64,000 nucleotides of DNA from assembly GCA_029844215.1 (NCBI GenBank), contig CM056731.1, positions 82,232,992 to 82,296,991 on the forward strand, written 5' to 3'. A program made the position numbers and the translations under genes. The notes under the pieces were generated by a model, which had not been told where the DNA came from, did not search any database, and saw only the letters and a program-made list of their open reading frames with translations. The DNA is from Przewalskia tangutica (Eukaryota > Streptophyta > Magnoliopsida > Solanales > Solanaceae). Positions 32,432 to 44,223 of this stretch are shown one piece after another (position 1 is the first letter of the stretch; each line of letters begins with the position of its first letter).

Positions 32432-34320
32432 TGTTACACCCCGTATTTACAGGACATGCTTTAAGAACGTACGTAAGAACTCACGAGTGTTAAGATTTGA
32501 GACTTGTAAAAATTTATCGGAATTATGGAATTTGTCGAAAAACGTAATATTGTGACGAATGGGAGGGAGACACGTGTCACCCCCCCTTATTGGATGTCTT
32601 GGACGAAATTACATGGGCATAAGGGTCACCCTTGTTAGGAAGACAAGTCTTGCAAGTAGTAAAGCTTGACATAATTGACTTGGTCAATGGGTCCACAAGC
32701 TTGATATTTAAGAGAACCTCATCCTAGCCACCCAATTGTGCACATCTTAACCCTCCATGTTACTATATAATACTACTAGTAGTGAGACAAGTCCACACTT
32801 AGCCAAATTTTCAAGAGAAATTGAAGAACTAGAGCAATGTGCTCTCGGGTTCATCAACAAGAAGAAAGGAAAAAAATTGTTTGTTGTCCAATAATCTTCC
32901 CACTTTAAACCAAGGTTCCTAAGTGTATTGTAAGGGTATCTCAATAGAAAAATCTCGGAAAAAGATAGTTTTCGGGTTAGTCGCAAAGCGAAAACCTAGT
33001 TGCCTTTCTAGGTTTTGGTTGGAAGATTGAAGGAAATTTGTTGGTGTTGTTCTAAGGGTCTCAAGTAGCGGATTGAAGTGTCTTGAAGAGACTCTAAGTT
33101 GCTAAGGAGCGACTTCGGATTTGGAGTTGGATTAAGGTTCGTTGAGGTATAATCTTGTCTTTTAATAGTGTTACAAGATTATATATATACATTGTTGTTG
33201 TTAGCTTTACATGTTGCTAGCATGAAGTTGATATGTTGAAGTTTATAAGTATTATGGATTGCTTGTAGCCTTAAAATCCGAAATGTGATGTAAGCCATGT
33301 GAAGTTGGATTATATTTTGGTCGTTTTCTAGAATCGTCGTATGTTACCTAATTGAAGATTATAGTAGTATAATCGATTGCGACTTGATATCATGTTATGC
33401 TAACAATTTTGATTGAAATGGAAATTGGATAAGAATTGATGTTAGTACTTCAAGTTAGCCGAATTGGCCTAGTAAGTTGTATTAATTTGATATCGTTTGT
33501 GGGGCGGAATTTTACACGTCTAGTAGGCGTGTAATCCCCTATTGTTGATTGCATTGTTTGGGCCTTAAATATGGCGTGTTTGGTTATTGTATTCGGCCTT
33601 GAAAAAAGTGGCAAAGTAAGTAGAAACAAAGGAGGTCTTTGTCCGAGTTTAGTAGAACTTAGTGACTTAGCACTTAGAATATTCTCCGTTTGAAGTAAGA
33701 GGTTAATGGACGTATTGTGACCATTTTAGGTTGAAGTACTAAGTATAGCGTATCCTACTTGAAGGATGGAATAGCTATCAAGGTTGAAGTACTTTGGAGC
33801 ATTTTGCTCTTTGTCGATAATCGTCGCGGTATGTGAACCTCTTCCTTCCTTTGGCATGATTCTATGTATGGAATATACATGTGGTATCATTTCATGTTTC
33901 TTTCTACTCTTAGAAGTTAAGAGGTAGTTGTGTGATTTACTCTATGTAAAGTTTGTGTCAAAGTTATCCTAAGTCCTTACCGAGTCTTATGGGGGATGTT
34001 GGTAAGAGTCGTTAGGAGGTACTTTGGAGCCAAGTTGACTTGGCTAATTTATGGCACGAAGGAGAATAAGTATCGAGCAAGCCATTGCAGCGTTAGTAAA
34101 GGAAAATGTAATGACAATCAATTATGTTAAAATGAGTAGAATTCTCCATCTGCATAGAAGCTAAGATAAGACAAAATCGTATTACATTTTCTATATCATG
34201 GCTACTTGAATAAGATCGTTATAAATAAGTTTAACTTATTCACAACGCACCAAAGTTTATGTTACTTAACTTATAAGAATTTACGTATGAAGTTTTAAGG
34301 CTATGGAGCCTAAATTCTTT

Positions 34321-34596
34321 AAAGTTAAGAGACTTTATTTTTCAGGTTAGGAGACTTGATTCTTAAAGGAAGAAATGAATTGATTTACTTGATTTACAAG
34401 TATAGAATACTCGATTTGGAAAGACTTGATTTCTAAAGTTAAGAAACTTGTTTTCTTTAAAGTTAAGAGACTTTATTTTTCAGGTTAGGAGACTTGATTC
34501 TTAAAGGAAGAAATGAATTGATTTACTTGATTTACAAGTATAGAATACTCGATTTGGAAAGACTTGATTTCTAAAGTTAAGAAACTTATTTTCTTG
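34321..34596 (+). repeat. Tandem duplication in LTR E (2 x 138 bp)
   Basis: The block starting AAAGTTAAGAGACTTTATTT at 34321 repeats almost without change at 34459. LTR D, of the same family, lacks the second copy. Confidence 0.92.
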
Positions 34597-35214
34597 AAAG
34601 TTAAGAGACTAATTGTATTTTTAAAGGTTAAGAGAATTGATTTGAAAGTATTTAATACTTGGTTTTAAAAAGTATAAGTCTCTTGGTTATAAAAGGAATA
34701 AGTTTGTCTAAAACCATAAAGGGTTATAACGGCTTTATGGGAAGTTGGTTATAACGGCTTTATGGAAGGTTAAGAGAATGGTTTTCTCTAATAAGGTAAG
34801 CAAAGAAATAACTTGATTTAAGGAAGGGCAATTTGATTTAAAGGTATCACTTGCTTAAAGTTTTTAAGAATGAAGTCACTTGATTTAGAAGCCGGTAAAT
34901 GTATTTCTAAAAAGGTATCGTGACTTGTCTTGAAGGTAGATATGACTTGATACTACGGTCGTTAGTATCTTGGAAGTTTTATTTGAAAAAGAGTCTTTCT
35001 AAAGGAGTAGAGGTGCGTAGTACTTGGGGTTAAATTCCCGGATTTCTATGTGAGAAACGGAAGTGCCATGAGTTTATAAAAAGGGAGGTCTAAAGGTTTA
35101 ATGAGCTTGCATGTGTTTGCTTGTGATAGCTTTAAGTGCAAGTATTATATGTTACGTTGTCGTGACTCTCAGTTGGAGGGTCGGCTGTCTTGTTATAAGT
35201 TTACTTGGACGTAC

Positions 35215-35935
35215 CGACAGTGATATGGGATTCCACGGGTATGCTTCCATTACGATTGATCCTTGGACATGCTTATACGATGTGGAATTCCGGGGCATGT
35301 GACCAGGATGCGGGTTAGATGCGGACATTTTATCGACGTCTGCGGCGGTGGGGATTCCACGGGTATGCTTCCATTGTGATTGATCTTGGCCATGCTTATA
35401 CGATGAGGGATGCCGGGGCATGCAGCCAGGATGCGGGTTAGATGCCCGCGCGTTTTATTACTCCATGGCCATGCTTATACGATGTGGGATTCCGGGGCAT
35501 GCGACCATGTTATATTTTACTCCATGGGTTAGCTCCCCATGAAGACATGTACCCACGATGAGGGATTCCGGGGGCATGTTATATTATTACTCCATGGGCT
35601 AGCTCCCCATGAAGACTGCGCTACGATGAGGATGCCGAGGCGCGTTATGACCATGCTTATATGATGTGGGATTAGGCATGCGGCGCGTTATATATATATA
35701 TGTTGTATATGTATCTGTAGCGGTGAGTGGGATGCCACGGGCGCGTCACATGGTTATATTTTACACTTATAGCTGTCGGCAGTGATGTGGGATTCCACGG
35801 GCAAGAGATATATATATGTGTTGTGTATGTGTACGCCGACAGTGAGGTGGGATGCCACGGGCGCGTCACATGGTTATATTTTACACTTATAGCTGTCGGC
35901 AGTGATGGGGAATTCCACGGGCACGCTTTGATATT
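35215..35935 (+). repeat. Degenerate tandem array in LTR E
   Basis: A word like GATGTGGGATTCCACGGGC, often preceded by GCCGACAGT or CGTATAAGCATGG in one sense or the other, occurs about a dozen times with variable spacing. The mirrored array is in LTR D at about 31690-32400. Confidence 0.82.
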
Positions 35936-38900
35936 TTGTGTGACTTGATCGCGTCCTAGATTGGGCCGGGTAGTATATGCGTCCCTCCATAAAGGGCCGG
36001 ATTATGTTACGAAAGATAAGTAAGTTATATGGTAATGAACTTAATAATTATTCCTAATCATGTGCGTAAGAATGTGACTATAACTTTTATTGAAAATGGG
36101 AAAAAATAATAAGGACGATTAAGTTCATAAGGGGTAATGACACGGCATGATCTGGTATGTACTTTTTATACTTGTCCCTGTCATTCTTTTATGCTGATTA
36201 TGATCATTTCTTGACGTTATTTACATTCCATATTAAATTTTGTTATGCGGACCCCGCCGAGCTGCGTTAAATGCCCGCAGTATTAGGTGCAGAGTTGGTG
36301 ATCCTTGCTCTTAGGATCTCGGTTGATTTTAGGAAAAGCTCCATTTGCTCGGAGGCTTATCTCTTGGTGCAGTTTCCGAGGTTGTAGATTCATGTATATT
36401 CAGGGTATGGCGGGGCCCTGTCCCGCCACGATTGTTATGTTAAAACTCTTAGAGTGCTGTAGTCACATATTGTGGGTCGATGCAGAAAGGAAAGGAGGCA
36501 ATGCTCGGTTGTATATATATGTCGGAAGGTAGCCACATCGGCTAACTTTGTTGTTTTATACATTGTTTTATTTTATAAGTTTCATGTATGTTCCGCTGAT
36601 TTTCTCTGATGTATACCTGCAAGGGTGCCCAGGTAGGGCACCAGGCGCGGGCCCGGGGTCGGGTCGTGACACTCCAACTGAGAGTCACGACAACGTAAAC
36701 ATATAATACTTGCACTCAAAGCTATCACAAGCAAACATAGGCAAGTTCATTAAACCCTTAGACTTCCATTTTTGTTTTTAAACTCATGGCACTTTCGTTT
36801 CACACATAAAAATCCGGGAATTTAACCCCAAGCACTACGTGCTTACATTCTTTTCAAAAGATTCCTTTTTATATAAAACCCCAAGATACTAACACCCGTA
36901 GTATCAAGGCTTGTGTACATTTCACATAAGCCACTATACTTTAGAAATACATTTCTCGGCTTCTTAATCAAGTGACCCTTACCTTAAAGCTTTAAGCAAG
37001 TGATACCCTTAAATCAAATTGCCCTTCCTTAATTCAAGTTATTTCTTTGATTACTTTATTAGAGAAAACCATTCTCCTAACCTTCCATAAAGCCGTTATA
37101 ACCAACTTCCCATAAAGCCGTTATAACCCTTTATGGTTTTAGACAAACTCATTCCTTTTATAACCAAGAGACTTATACTTTTTTAAAACCAAGTATTATA
37201 TACTTTCAAATCAATTCTCTTAACTTTCAAAATACAATTAGTCTCTTAACCTTTAGAAAACAAATTTCATTACCTGAAAATAAAGTCTCTCAACCCTTTA
37301 TGAGTCTAAGGTTCACAGTCTTAAAACTTCATAACGTAAAATTCTTTAAGTTAAGCACATATGCCTTATGAGTGTGAGTAGATTATACTTGATTATAACG
37401 ATCTTATTAAAGCAACCATGATCTAGAAAATGTAATACAATTTTGTCTTATCTTAGCTTCTATGCAGATGGAGAATTCTACTCATTTTAATATAATCAAT
37501 TGTCATTACATTTTCCTTTATTAACGCTGCAATGGCTTGCTCGATACTTATTCTCATTCATGCCATAAATTAGCCAAGTCAACTTGGCTCCAAAGTACCT
37601 CCTAACGACTCTTACCAACATCCCCCATAAGACTCGGTAAGGACTTAGGATAACTTTGACATAAACTTTACATAGAGTAAATCACACAACTACCTCTTAA
37701 CTTCTAAGAGTATAAGGAAACATGAAATGATACCACAGGTATATTCCATACATAGAATCATGCCAAAGGAAGGAAGAGGTTCACATACCTCGCGACGATT
37801 ATCGACAAGTAGCAAAATGCTCCAAAGTACTTCAACCTTGATAGCTATTCCATCCTTCAAGTAGGATACGCTATACTTAGTACTTCAACCTAAAATGGTC
37901 ACAATACGTCCATTAACCTCTCACTTCAAACGTAGAATATTCTAAGTGTCAAGTCGCTAAATTCTACGGAAAATCGGACAACACCTCATTTCTTTTTACT
38001 TACTTTGCCACCTTTTTCAAGGCCGAATTCAATAACCAAACACGCCACATTTAAGGCACAATCAATGCAATTTAACAATAGGGGATTACACGCCTACTAG
38101 ACGTGTAAAATTCCGCCCCACAAACGATATTAAACTAATACAAGATACTAGCCCAATTCGGCCATATTGAGATGCAACAATTCCAATTCTTATCCAATTT
38201 CCATTTCAATCCAAGTTGTTAGCATAACAAGAGATCAAGTCGCAATCGATTATAATTACTATAATCTTCAAGTAAGTAACATGCGACGATTCTAATAACG
38301 ACTAAATTGTAATCCAACTTCACATGGCTTAAATAACATTTCGGATTAAGGCTACAATCAATCCATAATACTTATAAACTTCAACACATAAACTTCATGC
38401 TAGCAACATGCAAAGCTAACAACAATATATATAATCTTGTACTACTTTTAAGAGACAAGATTATACCTCATCGAATCTTAATCCAACTCCAAAATCCGAA
38501 GTCGCTCCTTAGCAACTTAGAGCCTCTTCAAGACACTTCAATCCGCTACTTGAGACCCTTAGAACAATACCAACAACTTTCCTTCAAACTCCCAATCCAA
38601 AACCTAGAAAGCAACTAGGTTTTCACTTTGCGACTAATACGAAAACTATCTTTTTCCGAGATTTTTCTATTGAGATACACTTACAATACACTCATGAACC
38701 TTGGTTTAAAGTGTGGAGCTTAAAGAACAAGAAACGAAATTTTTTCTTTTCTTCCCTTAGTGAACCCGAGAGCTAGTAGCTCTTGTTCTTCAATTTCTTG
38801 AAAATTTTACTAAGTGTTAAGCTTGTCATACTACTACTAGTATTATATAGTAACATGGAGGGTCAAGATGCAAACAAATGGGTGGTTTGGATGAGCTCTT

Positions 38901-39189
38901 ACTAAATATCAAGTGTTGTGGTCCCATTGACCAAGTCAATTCTCTCAAGCTTTCAAGTTGCAAGACTTGTCTTGCTAACAAAGGTCCAATGACCCTTTAG
39001 CCCTTGCCACAATTCGTACAAGGCATCATTAAGGGGGGTGACACATGTCGCCCTCCCATTCGTCACAATAATACGTTTTCCGACAATTTCATAATTCCGA
39101 TAAATTTTTACTAGTCTTAAATCTTAACATTTGGAATTCTTACGTACGTTCTTAAAGTATGTCCTGTAAATACGGGGTGTAACAGGTGC

Positions 39190-39435
39190 CCTGCATATGT
39201 AAAGAAGTTGCTTACTGATAAATTGGAATCTAAAAGTGAGAAGCATTATTTTGTTGAGTATCCTAAGAAAACAAGGGGATACTACTTCTATCTTTATGGC
39301 GAACATAAAATTGTTGTTTTCAGAAATGTAACTTTCCTTGAAGAAGACTATGTCTACAAGGAACATAGTTACAACAAGATAGAACCTGAAGAAATTCAAG
39401 AAGTGCAAAATAATGTAGAGAATGAACCCTTATAA
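39190..39435 (+). pseudogene. Copia integrase C-terminal part of element C (continuation)
   Basis: This part resumes directly after the GGTGC duplication with CPAYVKKLLTDKLESKSEKH, then GYYFY and VTFLEEDYVY. These words are typical of the stretch that follows the integrase core in plant copia polyproteins. The frame stops at TAA 39433-39435. It matches the break in the integrase at 30946 and belongs to the same protein. Confidence 0.88.
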
Positions 39436-41370
39436 AATGACCTAGGCAAGGATTTAGTGGGAGTATTTGATGGTGATTGGGTACTTAGAATACGCCCTTC
39501 AGCCAGTGGGAGTGATGTGAGGGATACTGCAGAAATGCAAGACTTTCATACACAACCAATGGAAGATGACACAATAGTTGTGCATCATCCTATTCAAAAT
39601 AATATTCCTGAAAATTCTCAAGGTGGTGGATTGTCCAACACACTAACACCTTCTCAAAATCAAAATGCAACAAACACTGAAACGTAAAATATTCAACTCC
39701 GTAGGACCACTAGGACTCATCGTGTACCTGAAAGACTTAACCTCCTTTTTGAAACACACAATGAGATAGATATTCCTGATGATGATGAGCCTACTTCCTA
39801 CAGTGAAGCAATGTTAGACATTGATTCACAGAGATGGCAAGAAGCCATGAAATCCGAAATGGAATCCATGTACATAAATCAAGCATGGGACTTGGTTGAT
39901 TTGCCAATAGGGATTAGACCCATAGGATGCAAGTGGGTCTTCAAGAAGAAGATTGATGCATATGACAAAGTATAGACTTATAAAGCAAGATTAGTGGCTA
40001 AAGGTTATAATCAACGGCCTGGGGTTGATTATGATGAAACCTTCTCACCAGTTGCAAAGATTAAGTCCATTCGGATTTTGCTTGAAATAGCTGCATACTA
40101 CGATTATGATATTTAGAAAATGGATGTTAAAATTGTCTTTCTCAATGGTAGACTAATTGAGGAGGTGTATATGATACAGCCAGAGGGTTATAGATCCAAG
40201 ACTCAATCCAAAGCAGTATGCAAACTACAGAAGTCCATTTATGGACTTAAGCAAGCCTTAAGGAGTTGGAATATTTGCTTTGACAAAACAGTCAGATCGT
40301 TTGACTTTGTTAGAAGCAAAGAAGACCCATTTATTTATAGTAAACGCACAGATGAGAGTATTGTATTCATTGTCATATATGCAGATGACATATTAATAAT
40401 GAGAGATAATAAGACTCTTATGCAATCAGTCAAAAGAATGGTTATCCAGCACCTTCATGATGAAGGACTTGGGTGAAGCCTGCTACATTCTTGGAATTAG
40501 GATCTACAGAGATAGACCTAATAGATTGCTGGGGCTGTCACAGTCCGTACACATAGATAAAGTGCTAAAACATTTCTCTATGGAGAACTCTAAAAAAGGA
40601 AATCTTCCTATAGGTCAGACATCAAGTTATAAAAGAAGGATAGTCCTTCTACTGTTGCAGAACTTGAACGCATGAGGAGGATCACATATGCTTCAACTAT
40701 AGGATCAATCATGTATTTCATGACCTGTACAAGGTCAGATGTAGCCTATGCACTTAGTATGACTTGAAAATTTCAGTAGAATCCTGGTGAGGAACACTGG
40801 AAAGCAGTCAAGAATATTCTTAAGTATCTTAGACGAACTAAAGAATATTTTTTAGTCTATGGTGGACAAGAAAAGCTAGTAGCTACTGGGTACACTGATG
40901 CTAGCTTCCAGACAGATCTTGATGACTTCAAATCTCAATCTGGATATGCCTTCATTTTAAATGGTGGAGTAGTAAGTTGGAAAAGTTCCAAGCAAGCTAC
41001 AACTGCTGATTTGACAACAGAAGTCGAGTACATTGCTGCATCGGAAGCTGGCAAAGAAGCTGTCGCGATATCTGAGTTCTTAAAAGAGCTAAGGTTTGTT
41101 CCAAGCATCACTTGTCCAAAAATGATTTATTGTGACAACACTGTGCGATTGCGCAAGCTAAGAAACAAAGATCAACGAACATAAATAAGCATGTACCAAG
41201 GAAATACCACATACTTAGAGAGATGGTGGAGACAGAAGAAATAAAGATAGACTATATTCCCACAAATGAAAATCTAGCAGACCTATTTACTAAACCATTA
41301 AGCTTAGTCAAGCATAATGGTCATTTCGAAAATATGGGCATTAGATACGTTGGAGATTGGATCTAGGCCA
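39436..41370 (+). pseudogene. Copia reverse transcriptase and RNase H of element C, broken
   Basis: After a hydrophilic linker with a stop near 39685, the reverse transcriptase begins with WQEAMKSEM and continues KWVFKKK, KARLVAKGY, GVDYDETFSPVAK, KMDVKIVFLNG and CKLQKSIYGLKQALRSWN. The catalytic YADD lies at 40378-40389. In-frame stops lie near 39973 and 40114, and a frame change lies near 40470. RNase H shows YTDASF, TTEVEYIAASEA and YCDN near 40890-41145, then NENLADLFTKPL near 41268. The integrase-before-reverse-transcriptase order identifies copia. Catalytic residues are mostly readable but the frame is beyond use. Confidence 0.87.
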
Positions 41371-41380
41371 AGTGGGAGAT
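41368..41380 (+). promoter_or_regulatory. Polypurine tract of element C
   Basis: The AAGTGGGAGAT-type tract directly before the 3' LTR is the normal copia plus-strand primer. Confidence 0.75.
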
Positions 41381-42898
41381 TGAAAGTATATATGTCCTAG
41401 AGACAATCATTTTAGGGAGAGATGTACTTGAACACATTCATGTTATTAATAAGATTAACATATTTATGGCATTTTGCAATTGCTGAATTATGTGAGATAT
41501 TAATGATAGAATATAGTTCTTAAAATAGCTTAGACTAATGATATTGAGAATGAGATATCAATGATATATTATAAGTCGACATGTGGTCTGCATCACATTC
41601 TTAGAGGATGTAGTGTGTCTCACTTACTACTAGCAATAGTTGCTAGTGATAGATACTCTTAGAGGAGTATTGACATGCCCTGCTGATAAACTATTTGTTA
41701 TACATGTCTAGAGTATTATCAGCATGTGGAAGATAGAGGTCCTTAGACTTGAGGTCAATACCACCTTGTTTACAGAGTAATGTACTTTTGATCTTGTCCT
41801 AAGCTCAAATGCGTTATAGGTTGAGACACAGCTTGTATTGGGTACATTACGAAGTAGATTGAAGTTTGTAGTTGAGCCAAGAATGAGATTCATTCCTCGA
41901 TTAGATATTCGAGATAACACTCAGCTTCACAGTGATATTAGGTCGACCAAGTCATTGGCCAATGCAAGAGACATATTTAAGATATGATCTAGTTGTCAAC
42001 TAATATAGATGAGATAAAGTGATCAAGTCATTTGAATAGACACTTGGACAATCCTAAGCTTGATTGAGTATGTTTAGAATGAAAGGAATCTATCATCCCG
42101 TATAGAAGCTGTGTTTACTAAAGAGTCTTGTAAACGTACTTCACACATTGAGTCTGTCACCGGCGCAGTCTAGAAGTTCCGTGTGAACCTTGATTTGATT
42201 AAGGTTGATGTGTGAAGGCCTAAAGGGTCACACTAAGTCGATTGTCTTTTCGGTCTAAGGTATATTGAGAGAGGATGAAATATTCAATTTAAAATTGAGA
42301 TATTTTAACCAATAATAAATTATGAGATAAATTCCATTTGATGAAAATTATTTAATTAAGTCAAAATTGGATTTTGGATTTAATTAAAATTAAACGTTCA
42401 AAAAATATTGAAACAAATGGAGGCGCCGCGGCGCTGTAGCGGCAGTGGGCCCAGTCCGACTGGCCCACTGTATTTCGGATTTTGGATAGGTTTAAGGGCC
42501 TGTTCCAAGTCTGATTTGGCTTAGGTTTCTCCCTATATATTTGACACTTTACCTCATAATTTAGGTTGCACCAATTCTACATAGAATTAAAACATTCTTA
42601 ATTTCTGAACTCAGAGTTCAGGAAATAAAATCCTCTCAAACCTCTGCCAAGATTTCCTGGATTTCCTGACAGAGCAGTATACCATAGCAAAGGCTTGCAC
42701 CCGAGGAGACAAATCGCGTGCGCACCCTCTAGTAGAGACTACACTAATATTAAACTGTAAGTTTACTCTTATGTCTCTACAGGTTTTAATTGTAGCATAA
42801 CCAAACCTGAAAGGGAATTGTTGGGGCAAGTAAGTTAATTAAATTTTAAACTTTCCTTGTGTCTTACTTGTGTGTTTTAGACCCAACAAAACCCTATA
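41381..42898 (+). repeat. Element C 3' LTR
   Basis: It begins TGAAAGTATATATG and ends CCCTATA (CCCTACA in the 5' copy); 1,518 bp. It differs from the 5' LTR by scattered substitutions and small deletions, including one near 41490 and one in the GC-rich islet. Element C is therefore older than elements B and I. Confidence 0.92.
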
Positions 42899-43003
42899 AT
42901 ATATCCATACACAAGTAAGGGAGGCGATATGTGTAAATGATTTGGTTTCAATCTACGGAGCACAACCTTATATTGATACATAAATCTTGCACCAATATCC
43001 ATT

Positions 43004-43309
43004 CACTACTAGATTTTTAATATAATGCAACATCTCAGAGAAGACTAATGCAACGCCCTATGTAGTACCGTTGCATTAGATATGACTAATACGACGAGTT
43101 CAAGTGTAACAAATCAGAAAATTATGCTAATGCAACGGTAGCACATGACCGTCGCATTAGCCTGTGTAATGCGACGGCTAGAATTGTCTAATGCAACGAC
43201 AAAAATGATTGTTGCATTATCCTATGTAATGCAACGACTCTCCTTGGCTAATGCAACAATTAGTGTTTTAATATCCCCAAATCTTCATTTTAATTGCTTA
43301 TACCCTAGC
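43004..43309 (+). mobile_element. Left end of a CACTA (En/Spm) transposon, truncated by LTR F
   Basis: It begins CACTACTAGATTTTT, the standard CACTA terminal repeat. Downstream, CTAATGCAACG-type words and their complements occur about ten times in both orientations (43040-43255), as expected for subterminal transposase-binding repeats. The other end would lie beyond the nested insertions outside the window. ORF 43145-43339 only reflects these repeats. Confidence 0.72.
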
Positions 43310-44223
43310 TGTTACACCCCGTATTTTCAGGGCACATAGGTGAGAACGTAAGTAAGAAAATAAGATTTGAATATTGGAAGGAAAGTATATTCACATTTTC
43401 TATATGGAATAATTTTGGATACAACAAATGTGACGACGAGAATTAATATTAGTGATTGGATTCTTTCCAAATGGAGTTATGGACTTAGAATTGTATTATT
43501 AAATCTTGGCATTAAGAATATGAGCCAATAAAAAATTTCACAATTTTTTTTGGGGGGGGGGGGGGGGGGTGTCCAAAGAAATTTTAAGTATTTTGGCTAA
43601 GTATGAAATTATTTTTGTTAAGTGAATTATGGGCGAATAAGAGGGTGACACATGTCCCTCCCCACTTGTGTAACAAGGCTCTAATTATATATATGTATTG
43701 CAAGATTGGCTAAGTGTGGGAGATATTATTGTGAAGACAAGTGGACAAGTGGGTCCCCCTCCACTTGTGCTACACACACCTATTAAACACAAGTCTTGCA
43801 AGACTTTGCTACACAAATATCTTCATCCAAACTCTCTTCTCTCTCCCTTAAGCTCCAAGATTCGAAATCCATGGAAAAGTGAAGAAAAAAATCAACTTAT
43901 TTTCCAAGATTAAGCTCCTTAACCAAGTTCTAAGACAAGGCTAATACTCAAAAAGTTGATCACGGTTTTGGGCCAAAATTGTCTTGAAACCCTAAGCTTG
44001 AAGATGAACTTTATGGAAGAAAACTTGAAAGCAAGATGGATACAAGCTTGTAGAGGATACATGCATGTTGTGTGACTTGAAGAAATGGTGAAGAAAAGTG
44101 GAGCATGGTGCCGAGTTTTAGTGGACTGTTTTGGCTAAGAAAATAAGGTAAGAATTCTTCTTACTCTTGAAGTAATTGGAAATTACATGTTGTTATAGTT
44201 AAAAGATGACTTGTGTTAAGAAA
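43310..44223 (+). repeat. LTR F (gypsy type), 5' part only
   Basis: It begins TGTTACACCCCGTATTTTC and carries a palindrome variant GACACATGTC near 43645 and a TATATATA-type box near 43690. It is interrupted at 44224 by LTR G. Its sequence differs from A and H, so it is a separate subfamily. The rest lies outside the window. Confidence 0.82.
43552..43569 (+). repeat. Poly-G run in LTR F
   Basis: Eight T (43544-43551) are followed by 18 G. The length is likely to be unreliable in sequencing. Confidence 0.9.

Larger units (their letters stand above)
32432..36671 (+). mobile_element. Solo LTR E (gypsy type, plus strand), 4,240 bp
   Basis: It begins TGTTACACCCCGTATTT and ends GGTCGTGACA, with a 5-bp duplication. 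In order it has the GACACGTGTC palindrome (32569-32578), TATATAA (32764-32770), a block shared with element B (about 34065-34270), a 138-bp tandem duplication (34321-34596) and twin TTATAACGGCTTTATGG words (about 34733-34765). It continues with a GGGATTCCACGGGCATG-type array (35215-35935), then the dyads GATCCT/AGGATC (36300-36318), AAGCTCC/GGAGGCTT (36336-36358), TGGCGGG/CCCGCCA (36408-36428) and GGTGCCC/GGGCACC (36624-36642). It is the only complete copy of this family in the window. Confidence 0.93.
30947..39184 (-). mobile_element. Solo LTR D (gypsy type, minus strand), split by solo LTR E
   Basis: Its 3' end, seen here as TGTCACGACC, is at 30947 and its 5' end, seen as GGGGTGTAACA, is at 39184. 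Without the insertion 32432-36676 it is about 3,993 bp. No internal element sequence is present, so it is a solo LTR made by recombination between the two LTRs. It carries an (AT)n run (about 31911-31959), a tandem array of GGAATCCC-type words (about 31690-32400) and the conserved end hairpins. It is the same family as LTRs A and E. Confidence 0.92.
25877..42898 (+). mobile_element. Element C: degenerate Ty1/copia retrotransposon, split by solo LTRs D and E
   Basis: LTRs at 25877-27460 and 41381-42898 are flanked by ATATA at 25872-25876 and 42899-42903. Between them lie a primer site, a 1.5-kb leader, gag, protease, integrase, reverse transcriptase and RNase H in copia order, then a polypurine tract. 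Removing the 8.24-kb insertion (30947-39189) leaves about 8.78 kb. Stops and frameshifts in every domain show that this copy is inactive. Confidence 0.93.
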
